Positions 24,466 to 36,900 of a stretch of DNA of 64,000 bases are shown here, one piece after another. Source of the stretch: Mactromeris polynyma. Taxonomy: Eukaryota > Mollusca > Bivalvia > Venerida > Mactridae. A program made the position numbers and the translations under genes. Numbering within the stretch: position 1 is the first letter of the stretch; every line of letters starts with the position of its first letter. The DNA lies in contig JASFXZ010000010.1 of the NCBI GenBank assembly GCA_032209605.1, positions 13,475,385 through 13,539,384 on the forward strand, read 5' to 3'. Below the pieces are notes generated by a model. That model was given only the letters and a program-made list of their open reading frames with translations. It made no database searches and had not been told where the DNA came from.

Positions 24466-25190
24466 CAGAACATGAAATTACTTGCACCAGCAAAAACATC
24501 TAAACCTACAACTGTTGCTGCATGTTCTACCAACAAGGACTTTAAGAAATTATCCTGAACCGTTGAGAAACAAGATCCATGTGAAGTTAATGTCCCAGCT
24601 GGCATCGCCCAAGCTTGACCGATGACATCACAGGCATCACAAGCCTTACCTTCATATAGTATTACATCAAAGTGATCACAAGTGCCATTCCAACCATTTA
24701 CTCCGGTGGAAGTAATCCATACTCCCAGATTCTATCACTCATTTTTTTCCAAGCTCAGCTAATGAACAAAGTTATAAAATTATCGAGCGGAAACCATAAT
24801 TTTGATACCATCACAGTGATCTTAACCTGAGTGATATTAAAAGCAAGTCCACTCTACCTCACCACATACCCTACTTATAAACAAAATGTTGTTGAAATAC
24901 CTTGCTCCTATATTATAACTAAAATTATTGAACAGAAACCATTGTTTTTAAAGCCCCAGCCCAGTGACCTTGACCCATGAAACCCTTAAAGCATTACCAT
25001 CCTACCTCACCACATCCCCTACATATATACAAAATTTCATTAAAATATCTTAATCAAAATTAAGTTGAGGGGGAACCAGTATTTAGACTCGCCAGCTTGC
25101 TGAGCGATAGATCCCAATCGTTCCGAAAAAAATCGGACTATACCACTGGTAAATAAAGAAGAAGATAAACAATGATTAGGAATAAGTATT

Positions 25191-25196
25191 TTTATT
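25191..25196 (-). terminator. AATAAA poly(A) signal of the TRMT10C-like gene
   Basis: The minus strand reads AATAAA about 210 bp after the stop codon at 25405. It is a plausible cleavage signal. The actual cleavage site is not visible from sequence. Confidence 0.45.
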
Positions 25197-25404
25197 CATA
25201 CTGAGCCTTGTAAATACCCATGATAAAGCTAGTGTCTATGGCACCTAAAATACACTCAGAATCTTTCATAATATCACAAGCCACCGAGTCAGTTTTTGAG
25301 GAACAATACACATTCCCGAAAATAGGGGGCTTTTACATCCTTCAAAGACAAAAAGGGGATTTGTGCGTATTGAACATTCCTCTGTAGACCAAATCAATAG
25401 CAGT

Positions 25405-28400
25405 TCATAACGTGGCACAACTCTTCTTTAACGATTGTAAAATTCTGGAATGATTTGAACGCTTGTCTGCTTTGGGTGACAATGGTTCAAATGTATCAGA
25501 CATATGAGCCTGTAGAGCCTCTTCCCAGTTTCCTGATCTTAAGACGTCCTGCAAGATTTTCAGGGAAACATCAATGGAAAAGTTAGTATTCTTTTGCTTC
25601 TGATTTCGTATTCTGAAATCATAATAAATAACATTCAATAAGGATAGACTGCATGACATTTGTAACAATACATCGAAGGCAGAACTGACTTTCACCAAGC
25701 CGAGTAACATTCTGACAATTTCTACAATTTAGCATTACATGTACAAAATCACAAGTTGCTTCTATTTCAGAGTAGGGGGTGTCATTGATGGTCAAGTCTG
25801 CATCCATATATTTGACTCGTAATAACGACAGTCGGACCTCCTTTATTCGACAACCTTCTATAAGACAACTTGGTATCATCCGAAATAAATATCACATCCC
25901 AATGTATCTTCTTAATACACATGTCGAATCGAAATGGGCCATTCGAAACCATGTAATATTCAAAATAAAATTTCAAACTCGATGAATCAAAAAGGAAACG
26001 AGGTCTGATAGCATATCAATATTTGGACATAGAAAAGAGCTCAACTGAAGCTTACCACACATATGAAGGGATGCTACACATACACCAATTTCACAACACA
26101 AAAATACTGCCAAATGATATTTTTTTCGCCCCTCAAAACAAATTCTGTCATCCTTGTAACCACATAATTATCAGTAAACAAAGGAGATTCCATTAACAGT
26201 ACTGTGTTTTACAGTCGTATCAATAATGCATTGAATCGTTTAAGTTGACAATGTATAGATATCGTTTCTGTCAATGAGATCTCTATTACAGAGCAGGCCT
26301 TTTTTAAGGCAAATTTGGGGCCGATATTGGGCCCCCATTCTCCAAAGAAAAAAGTATATATTTTTCCCCAACTTAGAAGGAAAATTCGCCTTTTATAGTA
26401 AAATTATTTAAAATTTTAGCCTTATATTAAAATACCCAAATTTGGTGATTCATGATGCAAATTTCCCCTATCAAAAGGACCCGCCGTACATTCTACTTCT
26501 TTAAAAACTGAAAAAATGGCAGCAGGGTTTGTGGGATTCCAAAGGATAAGCATCAATTCAGTTCCCTTAATGTAAAGGTATTAAATATAACACACATGCA
26601 CAGCACTATAATATTCTGAATAAATTACAGAACAAAAAGTCTGCTTACTTGAAATAAGACTGGACTGGAAATGATCGACATTCAATGCCAAGTTCTGCAG
26701 CCTTGCTATAACTTTCTTTAGGTCTGTGAGAATACTTATCAACACATCCACCTACAATGTATATCTTATTCCTATCAAAGTGTTTTGAGAACGGTTTCCC
26801 ATCAGGGCTGAGATAGATAAGTTTCTCTTTAGGATAAATTTCTGTAAAGTGTTCTTGATAAAATTCTGCTGCTACGTTATTTGAATCTGTAGATTCACTC
26901 AAACTAGAATACACAGAGCTTCTATGAACACTGGTAAACTGTAGAAGAAGTGGGTTTAAGCTGTTCAAATTCCATCCAAGAAAAGTTTCAAGGTCACTAT
27001 ACGCAATATTTTCCTCTCGAATCTTTAAATCATAATTCAGGTCAACGACCACAGGACTTCCATGTAATAATGTCCGAATCTTTTGCCATTTTTTTTCATA
27101 AACATGTCTCATAGCGTGGTGTAAAGAGAGGGTATTATCACCAATCCCAACATCAATCCTTTCCTCTAGTTGTTTCTGTCTTTCCTCCTGTTTTTCTTCT
27201 TTCTGCAATTTCTTCTTCATATAAACTGAATCCTTTTTGCACATACGCCCGCAGTATCTCTTCACAGATTTACGACCACCTGCAGTTTCTGTTAGCATTA
27301 TTTTCATGTCTAGAGCACTGAAGTGTTCAGGAACCTACAACAAAAGAATTATTATCATGATGTTTTCTAGGTGTGGTAAATGGCAAGCATAGGAATACAA
27401 GCACATGCCAAGAGCTTGATAATTAGAGACAAACAACAAGAAATGTGTAATCTAGGGAGGCTACACTAAAATTCAGCTGTAGTTGGAAGTCATTACATGA
27501 CCCTGGCTGTTTATTGACTTACCAGGGAAACCCCCATTACAGAATTAAAATTTTAAACAAGGTCTAATATGTTTTAAAATCATAATTTAGTTTTTTGTTC
27601 TTTATAACAAGGCAAGTGACTGAAGAATAATACACCTTCCAAGATTACAATTGTGAAAATGGATGTTGATCGGCATGTGCACATAGTGTAATACCAAGAT
27701 AAAATCTGCTTGAAGTTGAATGGAAAAATAAATTTCTAAAGTGACAAAAATGTTTATAAATGTCCCTATATAAAGAAACAAGAGTGGCAAAATGTCACAA
27801 AATACGCCCGTCATAAGTCAGAGCTCAGAGTTTAAACAAGACAAATTTTAGGTAATTTCTAAAATCAGAGGGTGATAACTCCCAAGTGACTTGAGCGATA
27901 TGGCTGGTTATCGAACTTGGCCGGGATATTATGCAAACATTTTCACCAAGTTTGGTAAAGATCGGATGAAAACTCTTTGACTTAGAGAGCGGACAATACC
28001 AATTTGGCCAATTTTGGATAATTCAAGGGCCATAATTCCGAAGTGATGTGGCTTGGTTATCGAACTTGGCCAAGATATTATGCCCGCAAACATTTTCACC
28101 AAGTTTTCTAAAGATCCGATTGAAACTCTTTGACTTAGAGAGCAGACAACACGCCACCCGCCCGCCACGGGTGTTCCCATAATACGTCCGGGCATATAAA
28201 AAGAAATATAATTTGGGTTTTGGATGTCAACAGAGAAATACTGTGAATGCAAATGTTTTCACCGTTTTATTCTGCATCCTCAGAGCCTCAATGATCAGTT
28301 CTATCCGTCTTTTCTTTTTCTCCATTTCTTCTGAGAGGGAATTCAAATACATTTCTGCTGCAGCATTCCTTTCCTCCCCTGAAAGAATATTACAATCATC

Positions 28401-29993
28401 AGGTTATCATAAGTTAATTGTCCTATTATCAATATCATTCAGTTTCTTTAAAGGAAATTAGCAATTAGCAATTAACCTCATATGCAGTGCTGTCAAATAT
28501 TGTTATTTTTATGTTCAGCATAACACCTGCAGAAACTAGAAATGTACCAACAGTACACAAATGCCCCCACTTCACTATATCAAGGGGTGTAACTCTGCCC
28601 ATACTAAAGCGCAATTCATGTTATGACTTTGTTACACAAGGTCAAATACTTTTTGTGGGACGGACAGACAAGGGTTAATTTAAGTGCCCCCAAAACTGGT
28701 AACTCTGAAATGTGAGGAATTAATAAAGAGAAATTTATTCAGTCAGTTTTATTTTTATAATGGTGTTTTACATTCCCATATGTTGTATAGGGGTGTTTGT
28801 TGATTTAATGCATGTCTACTGACAAACTAGTCATACATTTCAGCTACTTTACAAGTAGATGCCAGAGTTTCAACAAATATCATCAACTTCTGGTCCAAAA
28901 ATGTAACTAAATATCTGACAGATTACAATCCAACCATATCAAAGTGATATATAAACTAGAAGGTGTTTTTGACAATAACGTATGTCTCCCCTCTATAGTT
29001 TGCTAGTAATTGGATTTCTAAGTGAGCCGGTAAGGACTGGAAGAAGAAGAAAGAATTTAATTTTATCTGGTGCAGTCCAACCTCCTGAAACAACATCTCC
29101 CTACAGCATCAACTGCTGTAGAAAGACACACAATTTACCGTTACATCAATTATTTAAAGAAACTGACCTCTCATATCTCTACATTAAACATATTTTTGTG
29201 TTCCCTGTATTCATTCCCGACATGTCTGATAAAATAGCACAACAGGTTTAGAAAATGAAGAGCACACGGATTTTCAACCTACAGGCCCCTATGAATCTGT
29301 CTATATGACCCCAAATCATAGCACCCATCAATAGATCTAACACTAATTCTCCCAACATAGTTGATGAAAATTCAACAAGTGGTTTTAGAGTTGACGGCTG
29401 GAGAAGATTTTCAATTTTCAGGCATATGGAATTCAAAGTTTTACCACGACATTTAAATGAGCTGACTGAAAAATGTGTTCTGCACAAAAGTCTTGATATG
29501 GTGAACATTTGTGTCAATTTAATTCAAAATCCTTCCAGCAGTTCATAAGATATAACGGGCACGCAAAATTAGGACAAATGACCTTTATAATACAAGTGTT
29601 ACTTTCTCTGAGTGTGACCTTGACCCGAACCAGCTGAATCCGGATAGACAGACGGACGGACAGACAATTCTACCAAAAACAGTAAGTCTCCCCATTTTAT
29701 GGGGGAGTCATAAAATTTAAATACTAACATGCTGGGTATCTGGTATATTCTGAAGACTGGTCTTGTTTAACTGTCACATGGTCTTGTTTAACTGTCACAT
29801 GGTCTTGTTTAACTGTCACATCATTGTTGCTACTCTGCTTTTCTGAGAAAATATTTTCACAATCCTGGGTCTGACGCAAAGTGTAGTCAGATAACTGCAC
29901 ATTCGGTATTTTCCAACAATCTGTGATACAGTGTTGCTTGGAAGCATATCGTACAGCCTTATGACAGTTCTTCAGAAATAGTCTGCATGACAT
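25405..29993 (-). CDS. TRMT10C: Mitochondrial tRNA m1R9 methyltransferase, TRMT10C-like
   Basis: Four coding exons join in frame on the minus strand: 29993-29729 (ATG first), 28378-28263, 27334-26649 and 25612-25405 (TGA). The product is 424 aa, close to the human TRMT10C length. Residues 1-35 are basic, Cys-rich and mitochondrial-presequence-like. Residues 90-127 and 160-190 are Lys/Glu-rich helices, as in the mitochondrial RNase P subunit MRPP1. The SPOUT (TRM10) domain spans about 215-400: PVVVDLNYD (221-229), LIYLSPDG (299-306), YIVGGCVDK (319-327) and a C-terminal SGNWEEAL motif. The Asp in GGCVD (326) sits where the Trm10-family Asp thought to be catalytic lies. TRMT10A/B is less likely given the presequence and long helical N-terminus. 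An in-frame 21-bp triplication lies in exon 1. A 5' UTR acceptor precedes the ATG. Confidence 0.85.
26285..26480. repeat. Dispersed repeat, copy 1, in the last TRMT10C-like intron
   Basis: The phrase CCCCATTCTCCAAA followed by AGTATATATTTTTCCC is shared with 30240-30400 with modest divergence. The two copies lie in the last intron and upstream of the coding start of the same gene. Confidence 0.55.
27840..28180. repeat. Dispersed repeat with internal two-copy duplication
   Basis: A unit of about 140 bp occurs twice in tandem. Each copy contains GGTTATCGAACTTGGCC, ATTTTCACCAAGTTT, AAAGATCSGAT-type wording and CTCTTTGACTTAGAGAGC. It ends in a GC-rich CCCGCCCGCC tract. It lies in intron 2 of the TRMT10C-like gene and resembles common dispersed repeats of bivalve genomes. 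Confidence 0.55.
29540..29712. repeat. Dispersed repeat with GACGGACGGACAGACA tract
   Basis: AGTGTGACCTTGACCCGAAC, then GACAGACGGACGGACAGACA, then TAAGTCTCCCCATTTTATGG and GGGAGTCAT form a typical dispersed-repeat 3' end with a short hairpin (CTCCCC/GGGGGAG). It abuts the first coding exon of the TRMT10C-like gene. Confidence 0.5.
29758..29820 (-). repeat. In-frame 21-bp triplication in TRMT10C-like exon 1
   Basis: TGGTCTTGTTTAACTGTCAC plus one base occurs three times in perfect tandem. On the minus strand it encodes a 7-residue repeat, TVKQDHV, between the presequence and the helical region. Confidence 0.9.
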
Positions 29994-30239
29994 ACTGCAT
30001 CAACCATATACCTACAATTAAACATAGATAATTATGAGCATCAGATGTTGCTAATTCATTTTCCAACATGGTGCCACACATAGTACTTAACAGATTTGCT
30101 TAGATCAAATGTCCAATTAGCAAATACTTGTAGATCTGCTTATCATTCTTATAATCCCACAGAATTAAAATAGTTTCTATTTAATTCTGTGATAATGCAC
30201 AACATGATAATCTCAATTAACTGAGTTAGCATAATCTCC

Positions 30240-30400
30240 GTTAACATCTATCCATAGGGCTGTCTTTTGACGATTTTTGGTCCAAAAAATCAGCCCCATT
30301 CTCCAAACGGAAGAATATATATTTTTCCCTAAATTCGGATCAAAATAATCCCCTCCAGAATCATAAAAAATACAATTTGTGTTTGTCCGATCGAAAAACA
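30240..30400. repeat. Dispersed repeat, copy 2
   Basis: Contains CCCCATTCTCCAAACGGAAG and AATATATATTTTTCCCT, matching the copy at 26285-26480 in the same orientation. Confidence 0.55.
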
Positions 30401-30572
30401 CTCAAACTATTCCTACATATTGGAAAATCCCGAAAGCCATCAAACTATGCTTCGGTATTGATTCTTTGAGCTTGGAAAAGATTTTATTTAGTAATCAACG
30501 ACGCAAAATTCCCCTTTCTCACAGCAGTGGACCCATTCCCCAAAAGTAGAAAGACAGCCATGAAGATCTGCT

Positions 30573-30707
30573 GCCCTGCGTTCAGTTACGGCTATCAGCC
30601 CTATCGTTTCGTAAGTTTTGCAATTTGGTTTGCAGCCAATGTGATACGGTGAGCAAGGAATACAATACATAACGTTCGCCACTGATAGCCATAATTGAAC
30701 GCAGGGC
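30573..30707. mobile_element. Inverted repeat with 26-bp arms
   Basis: GCCCTGCGTTCAGTTACGGC and its approximate inverse, ending GAACGCAGGGC, flank 83 bp. The arms match over about 26 bp with about two mismatches. It may be a small inverted-repeat element. Confidence 0.55.
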
Positions 30708-31153
30708 TGATCCGAGTTCTGGCGTCCGCAACTTAACAGAGTTGCATATTTTTCTGATTCATCAGTCACTAGATAACACATTCTGTAAAACTGTCTTGAG
30801 CATTTTGTCATCGCTACGCTGGTCCATATGATATACTGTTAACTTGTTTACTGAAGAGAACTATCTATAAACATAAATAAAATGCTAAGTGTCCGATTTC
30901 CTGTAATATCCGAAAGTAGACTATTTAAGAAAAAACGCATGTCAAGCAATTTTCAGTGAATAATACAATATAATTATATTTTGTCTTTCCGGATGACATA
31001 GTCTGTTATGACTGTTGGCTGTACACATCTACTTACCATCGGTTATAAGTCTTCTATAGTGGTATATCGATAATAGATGTAGCTGTCGACCTTGCGCTCA
31101 ATCTCCTACGCAGTGATCTCCCCTTATCGCTATCACAGCGATTACCCAAAGCA

Positions 31154-31230
31154 AAGACCTAAATACCAAAGTGTGTTTGTTTTTTAATTGGTTCCGTATA
31201 ACAAATACCTAAATGGTATTTAGATATTTG
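31154..31230. repeat. Two AAGACCTAAATACC-type palindromic sites
   Basis: AAGACCTAAATACC (31154) is followed by CAAATACCTAAAT and ATTTAGATATTTG (31202-31230), the second forming a palindrome with one mismatch. These sites lie just upstream of the putative TRMT10C-like transcription start. Confidence 0.5.
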
Positions 31231-31697
31231 CTAATAATTTACTTGTGAAAACTTCAAAGACAAATATCTGATAATTATAATTTAGATTTTCACAAGTTTG
31301 CCCATGTTTTTACCAAACAACGAGTGCATTTTAATTCCAGGTAAACAAACATTATCAAGGGTCACAGATTCGTCCAATTAGGATAGATTAGTTGTTAGCT
31401 ATTTTTTTAATTCGTTACAGTTCCTTGATGTCGTTTGAATTAGCCAACGAAACTAAATCGTAGACCGGCCAGCCGCGAAATACGTCTAACAATACAATTG
31501 ATTAGTATAGCGCTATGTCCCGTATTCGGAATGAATTCCTTTGAAAGTTACTAAAACAATATATATGTAATGTGAGTATGAATAACAAAACAAACAACGA
31601 GTTTTCATATTTTATTTTGACAAAAATATATCGTTTTTAGATAGCTCTTACGAGATTTGGCCGAGTAGCGCATCTGTGGGGGTACGTCTAGTTTCCA

Positions 31698-32070
31698 TAG
31701 TTCACAAAAACTAGTTTCCATATTCCATCGGTTACATACCACTAAATTGGGGAAGTGTAAAAGGCGGCGGCACCGTACTTTACAACCAATATAGAATGAA
31801 TCACGGCGGTAGACATTAACTTTTTTAATATGTGACACAATAGTAAGATTGGTATCAAGTGAAAGGTAATGCTCCCAGCGATGATGTGGTGTAGGTGTTT
31901 ATTATTGTCAAATATTATATTTACTGAACCAAAGGATATATAAGAAGAAATGATATTTTCTGACTATGTATATATGTTTATAAAAAAAATATTTTTAATG
32001 TTAATGTTTGATTTTAATGTATTGGATTCTACAATCTAAGAACAGGATTTATATTCAAAATAATTTAGTG
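31698..32070. repeat. Left inverted flank of the giant inverted structure
   Basis: About 370 bp here reappears inverted at 44567-44920. Shared wording includes TTAATATGTGACACAATA, TCTGACTATGTATATATG and the inverse of CCAATTTAGTGGTATGTAAC. Identity looks roughly 85-90% by eye. The two flanks face each other across 12 kb containing oppositely oriented 57-bp arrays. About 320 bp (32076-32394) separate this flank from its array, whereas on the right the flank touches the array. Confidence 0.8.
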
Positions 32071-32394
32071 CCATTTTTATCAATATGCGTGTGTTTCACT
32101 TAGAATTCAGTCTTAACAACACATGCAAAAATAAGAAAGTCTGTAAAGCTACTATGTGTTTCTGTCATTACTTGTCTGTTTCTATATAGCTTTTAACGAA
32201 AGCAATTAATTAATTAAAAAAAAAAACCTCATAATTCAACACATTAGTCAAAATTTTCGAAGTGAACAATTTACAAAATATTCTGGAGATTCACTTTCCA
32301 TGGTTAAAACAGAAAAATATCAACTAATACTTGTAAGAAAGTCAGTAAAACACGACATACTAATTACAAATGAGAAGAGCCATATGTTCCCGAT

Positions 32395-34668
32395 CAGTAA
32401 ACGATGGTCACAGTAAATCGACCTTTAAATAACACCATGTCTGTTTCTGATAAATGAACTACGGCCACAGTAAATTGACCTTCAAGTAACACCATATATG
32501 ATTCCGATACGTCAACTACGGCCACAGTAAATTGACCTTCAAATAATTCCATATATGTTACAGATAAGTGAAGTATGGCCGCAGTAAATAGACCTTCAAA
32601 TAATTCCATATGTGTTACAGATAAGTGAACTATGGCCACAGTAAATTGACGTTTAAGTGCAACCATATATGATTCCGATAAGTGAACAATGGCCGCAGTA
32701 AATTGACCTTCAAATAATTCCATATATCATGTTACAGATAAGTGAACTATGGCCACAGTAAATGGACCTTCAAATAACCCCATATATGATTCCGTTAAGT
32801 GAACTATGGCCACAGTAAATTGGCCTTCCAATGACATCATGTATCATTCCGATAAGTGAACTATGGCCACAGAAAATTGACCTTCAAATAACACCATATA
32901 TAATTCCGATAAGTGAACTATGGCCACAGTAAATAGACCTTCAAATGATTCCATATATGTAACAGATAAGTGAACTATGGCCACAGTAAATTGACCTTCA
33001 AATAATTCCATATATGATTCCAATAAGTGAACTATGGCCGCAGTAAATTGACCTTCAAACAATTCCATATATGTTACAGATAAGTGAACTATGGCCATAG
33101 TAAATTGACCTTCAAATAACCCCATATATGATTCCGATAAGTGAACTATGGCCGCAGTACATTGACCTTCAAATAATTCCCTATATGATTTTGATAAGTG
33201 AACTATGGCCACAGTAAATTGACCTTCAAATAATTCCCTATATGATTTTGATAAGTGAACTATGGCCACAGTAAATTGACCTTCAAATAATTCCATATAT
33301 GATTTTGATAAGTGAACTATGGCCACAGTAAATTGACCTTCAAATAATTCCATATATGATTTTGATAAGTGAACTATGGCCACAGTAAATTGACCTTCAA
33401 ATAACCCCATATATGATTCCGATACCTGAACTATGGCAACAGTAAATTGACCTTCAAATAACCCCATATATGATTCCGATAAGTGAACTATGGCCGCAGT
33501 AAATTGACCTTCAAATAATTCCATATATAATTTCGATAAGTGAACTATTGCCACAGTAAATTGACTTTCAAATAATTCCATATACGATTTCGATAAGTGA
33601 ACTATGGCCACAGTAAATTGACCTTCAAATAACCCCATATATGATTCCGATAAGTGAACTATGGCCGCAGTAAATTGACCTTCAAATAATTCCATATATG
33701 TTAAAGATACGTGAACTATGGCCACAGTAAATTGACCTTCAAATAACCCCATATATGATTCCGATAAGTGAACTATGCCCGCAGTAAATTGTCCTTCAAA
33801 TAATTCCATATATGATTTCGATAATTGAACTATGGCCACAGTAAATTGACCTTCAAATAATTCCATATACGATTTCGATAAGTGAACTATGGCCACAGTA
33901 AATTGACCTTCAAATAACCCCATATATGATTCCGATAAGTGAACTATGGCCGCAGTAAATAGACCTTCAAATAACCCCATATATGATTCCGATAAGTGAA
34001 CTATGGCCGCAGTAAATTGACCTTCAAATAACCCCATATATGATTCCGATAAGTGAACTATGGCCGCAGTAAATTGCCCTTCAAATAATTCCATTTATGA
34101 TTTCGATAAGTGAACTATGGCCGCAGTAAATTGACCTTCAAATAATTCCATATATGTTAAAGATACATGAACTATGGCCACAGTAAATTGACCTTCAAAT
34201 AATCCCATATATGATTCCGATAAGTGAACTATGGCCGCAGTAAATTGACCTTCAAATAATTCCATATATAATTTCGATAAGTGAACTATGGCCACAGTAA
34301 ATTGACCTTCAAATAACCCCATATATGATTCCGATAAGTGAACTATGGCCGCAGTAAATTGACCTTCAAATAATTTCAATAATTATTTCGATAAGTGAAC
34401 TATGGCCACAGTAAATTGACCTTCAAATAATTCCATATATGTTACAGATAAGTGAACTATGGCCACAGTAAATTGACCTTCAAATAATTCCATATATGTT
34501 ACAGATAAGTGAGCTATGGCCACAGTAAATTGACTTTCAAATAATTCCATATATGATTTCGATAAGTGAACTATGGGCACAGTAAATTGACCTTCAAATA
34601 ATTCCGTATATGATTTCGATAAGTGAACTATGACCACAGTAAATTGACCTTCAAATAACCACATATTA
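32395..34668 (-). repeat. Left 57-bp satellite array, about 40 copies
   Basis: Monomers read on the minus strand as ATGGAATTATTTGAAGGTCA followed by ATTTACTGTGGCCATAG and TTCACTTATCGAAATCATAT. The period is 57 bp and constant over most of the array. Variant monomers carry GGGGTT for GAATTA, GCGG for GTGG, and TCTGTAACA for TCGAAATCA. Outermost copies (32395-32840) are most diverged. A 416-codon open frame over it exists because 57 is a multiple of three. Confidence 0.95.
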
Positions 34669-35157
34669 TGAAAAGGTGTTTTATTGAAGAACAAGAGCTG
34701 TCGCTGTAAGTGACGAATGCCCTCGAAGTTGATTTCGAAGTATGATGGAAAGGTCAATAATTAAGTGAAGGAAATGATTATTAAATGTGGCTTGACCTTT
34801 GAGGTAGGGACTTGGTTCTTGCAAGTGACGTACAGACGGATTTTAAAATAACTTAGCATATGCAGCATTCCATAATTATCAAACTGTGACTTCGAGATTT
34901 GGGGTAGGGACGTGGGTCTTGCATGCGACATGTTGCTTTTATATGCCAAATGTGCTAAGTTATTTTAAATTCCACCAGTATATGACAAAGGTACAGCCCG
35001 GACACGACCACCTATCATCTGTGTGTATGTATACATCATTCAATAATGATCAAACTCTCAGTGTGACATTGACTTTTGAGGTAGGGACATGGGTCTTGCA
35101 GGCGACACGTCACCTTTATATGCTAAACACAATGTGCCATGTTATTTTAAAATCTGT

Positions 35158-35635
35158 CAGTTCATGACGAAGTTACAGCCCAGACACGAACAATCAGAAC
35201 GGACAGACGGTGCGTTTGACCCCCAAATTCGGGGGGCGGATAAAATACTCAATCTGGTCCTATCTTAAGTATATATTACTGTTCTATAGAAAGTAGAAAT
35301 GTCAATTAGAGCATATAGAACAATTATAGATTAACAATTATATACTTAGTTGGGAGATATTTATGTCATCCAATTAAAATAGTATATTTATATAAGCTAT
35401 TTTGAAATCCGTCAGTACGAAGTTACAGCCCAGACACAGAAAATCAGAACGGACCGTGCGTCTTGATATGCCCACATTCGGGGGGGGGATACAATACTCA
35501 ATCTAGTCCTATCTTAAGTATATATTACTGTTCTATAGAATGTAGAAATGTCAATTAGAGCCTGTAGAACAGTTATAGATTAACACTTATATACTAAGTG
35601 GGAGATATTTATGTCATCCAATTAAAATAGTATAT
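35158..35635. repeat. Two-copy direct duplication of about 240 bp
   Basis: GAAGTTACAGCCCAGACACG, a CGGACAGACGG or CGGACCGTGCG tract, ATTCGGGGGG, then AATACTCAATCT, TCCTATCTTAAGTATATATT and GGGAGATATTTATGTCATCC occur in the same order at about 35168-35390 and 35409-35630. Identity looks about 90%. Confidence 0.8.
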
Positions 35636-35997
35636 GTTTGATTAACGTATACAGTTAAATTCGACATCAAATTATTTTTTTAGTAAAAGTATTTCTGTAT
35701 TTTGACTAAACTGAATATTAACTGAAAGTTAAAGTACGGAAAAAGTTACAATGACATCTTAGATAAGATCTCCCCAGATGTTCTGCATTAGCTCAGATTT
35801 CAAGAGCTGGGTCATAAATTCACTGTGGTCAGTTAGCCTGTCATTGATAATGAGATAACATGCTGGGCAGCAAAACCAAGAAATTCTGTGAAAATGACCA
35901 ATATTCCTAGGACTGATACAGAGGATTACAACATTTTATGGAAGATGAGACTTTTTCAAGCAAATCAAGTATTGTATTCATAATTATTTTGGATAAT

Positions 35998-36125
35998 ACA
36001 GTGCAACCTTTCCACAGCGGCCCTCTATAGTGTTAGCTGTAGAAAGAATTTACTATCAATTCAACCCCTGTATTACAACAACCTCTAGAAAACAGCCAAC
36101 ATATGCATCTCCAAAAGGGTGTTAG
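35998..36125. mobile_element. Family A inverted-repeat element, right end decayed
   Basis: It starts ACAGTGCAACCTTTCC and shares the interior TTTACTATCAATTCAACCCC and CAACAACCTCTAGAAAACAG with the copy at 7800-7960. The right terminus is diverged. Confidence 0.5.
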
Positions 36126-36900
36126 GGAAACGATGTGAGGCAAAAACTGAAGCAACCACATAAACGTTAAAACTGGCGAGATACGATTTGTCCACAGAAT
36201 AATGCATTTAATGTCAGAAGGAGACAGTATTGTCCCCGTTACAGTGTGCATTAACATGAACTCTTTTCGCTCACCTTTTATATCAATCAAAATAAGTAAC
36301 GGACGATATGGGGAAATCAGAATTTGAGAAGTTCTGTGAACCTCGGGGCCAGTACAGCAGTGTAACATTACGCCAGCAGTAAACAAGAAATATCTTGAAA
36401 AAAGATGGTCGGCGCTATTTGAACCTCTGTTAAGATTTGTTTGCAGCATAAAAATACTGAGATATAACGATTGCTGGTGACTGATCCTAAATGGATGTGA
36501 GAAAATTCACCGAAATTCAGTGGATTTCGGTAAGGTTACGTAACATTTATCGAAAGGTTTACCAATCCGCGTCAATGTTACTGACGTTGTTCGGGTGAAG
36601 AGAATTTGCGTTAAGTGGTTAACGTAAGACATGATTGGTTTACAACACTGATATGCAAATAGTAAAACATTGATAGTACGGCTGCGCCGAAAACATGTTG
36701 AATCCATATCACGGTTGAATTTTGTCAGCATATTTGTAATATAGTGAGTATACTGTCTCACTTTACAAAGTCAAACTATCAGTTAAAACCGTGCTGCTCC
36801 AATCATAACATATTCATATCTAACATCCGAATGTGAGTAAGTTGTATTGTTCAGTCTACGTCACAATGCAAGTATCATCAGGCCACATGTATGCAGTACG

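Larger units (their letters stand above)
24183..25404. other. Intergenic gap between convergent GATB and TRMT10C genes
   Basis: The two genes end tail-to-tail about 1.2 kb apart. The gap holds the GATB poly(A) signal, a hAT transposase relic, a dispersed repeat with GTGACCTTGACC-type wording (24780-25080) and the minus-strand AATAAA of the TRMT10C-like gene at 25196-25191. Confidence 0.6.
30002..31160 (-). promoter_or_regulatory. Probable 5' UTR and promoter region of the TRMT10C-like gene
   Basis: On the minus strand a polypyrimidine-poor acceptor (AATTGTAG) precedes the ATG at about 30013. A consensus donor GTAAGTAG at 31036 follows ATAACCGATG, so a non-coding first exon likely ends at 31037. 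A core promoter would lie at about 31040-31160. No TATA box is evident. Inference only. Confidence 0.3.

Noticed and set aside
25619..25985. Short overlapping frames near the last exon of the TRMT10C-like gene
   Set aside because: They lie in the intron and lack domain or splice support.
27929..28252. 107-codon minus-strand open frame
   Set aside because: It spans a dispersed repeat with a two-copy internal duplication inside an intron.
31605..31838. Conserved peptide shared with 44765-44995
   Set aside because: Similarity results from the inverted duplication of the flanks; the frames differ in length and end differently, and no domain is recognised.
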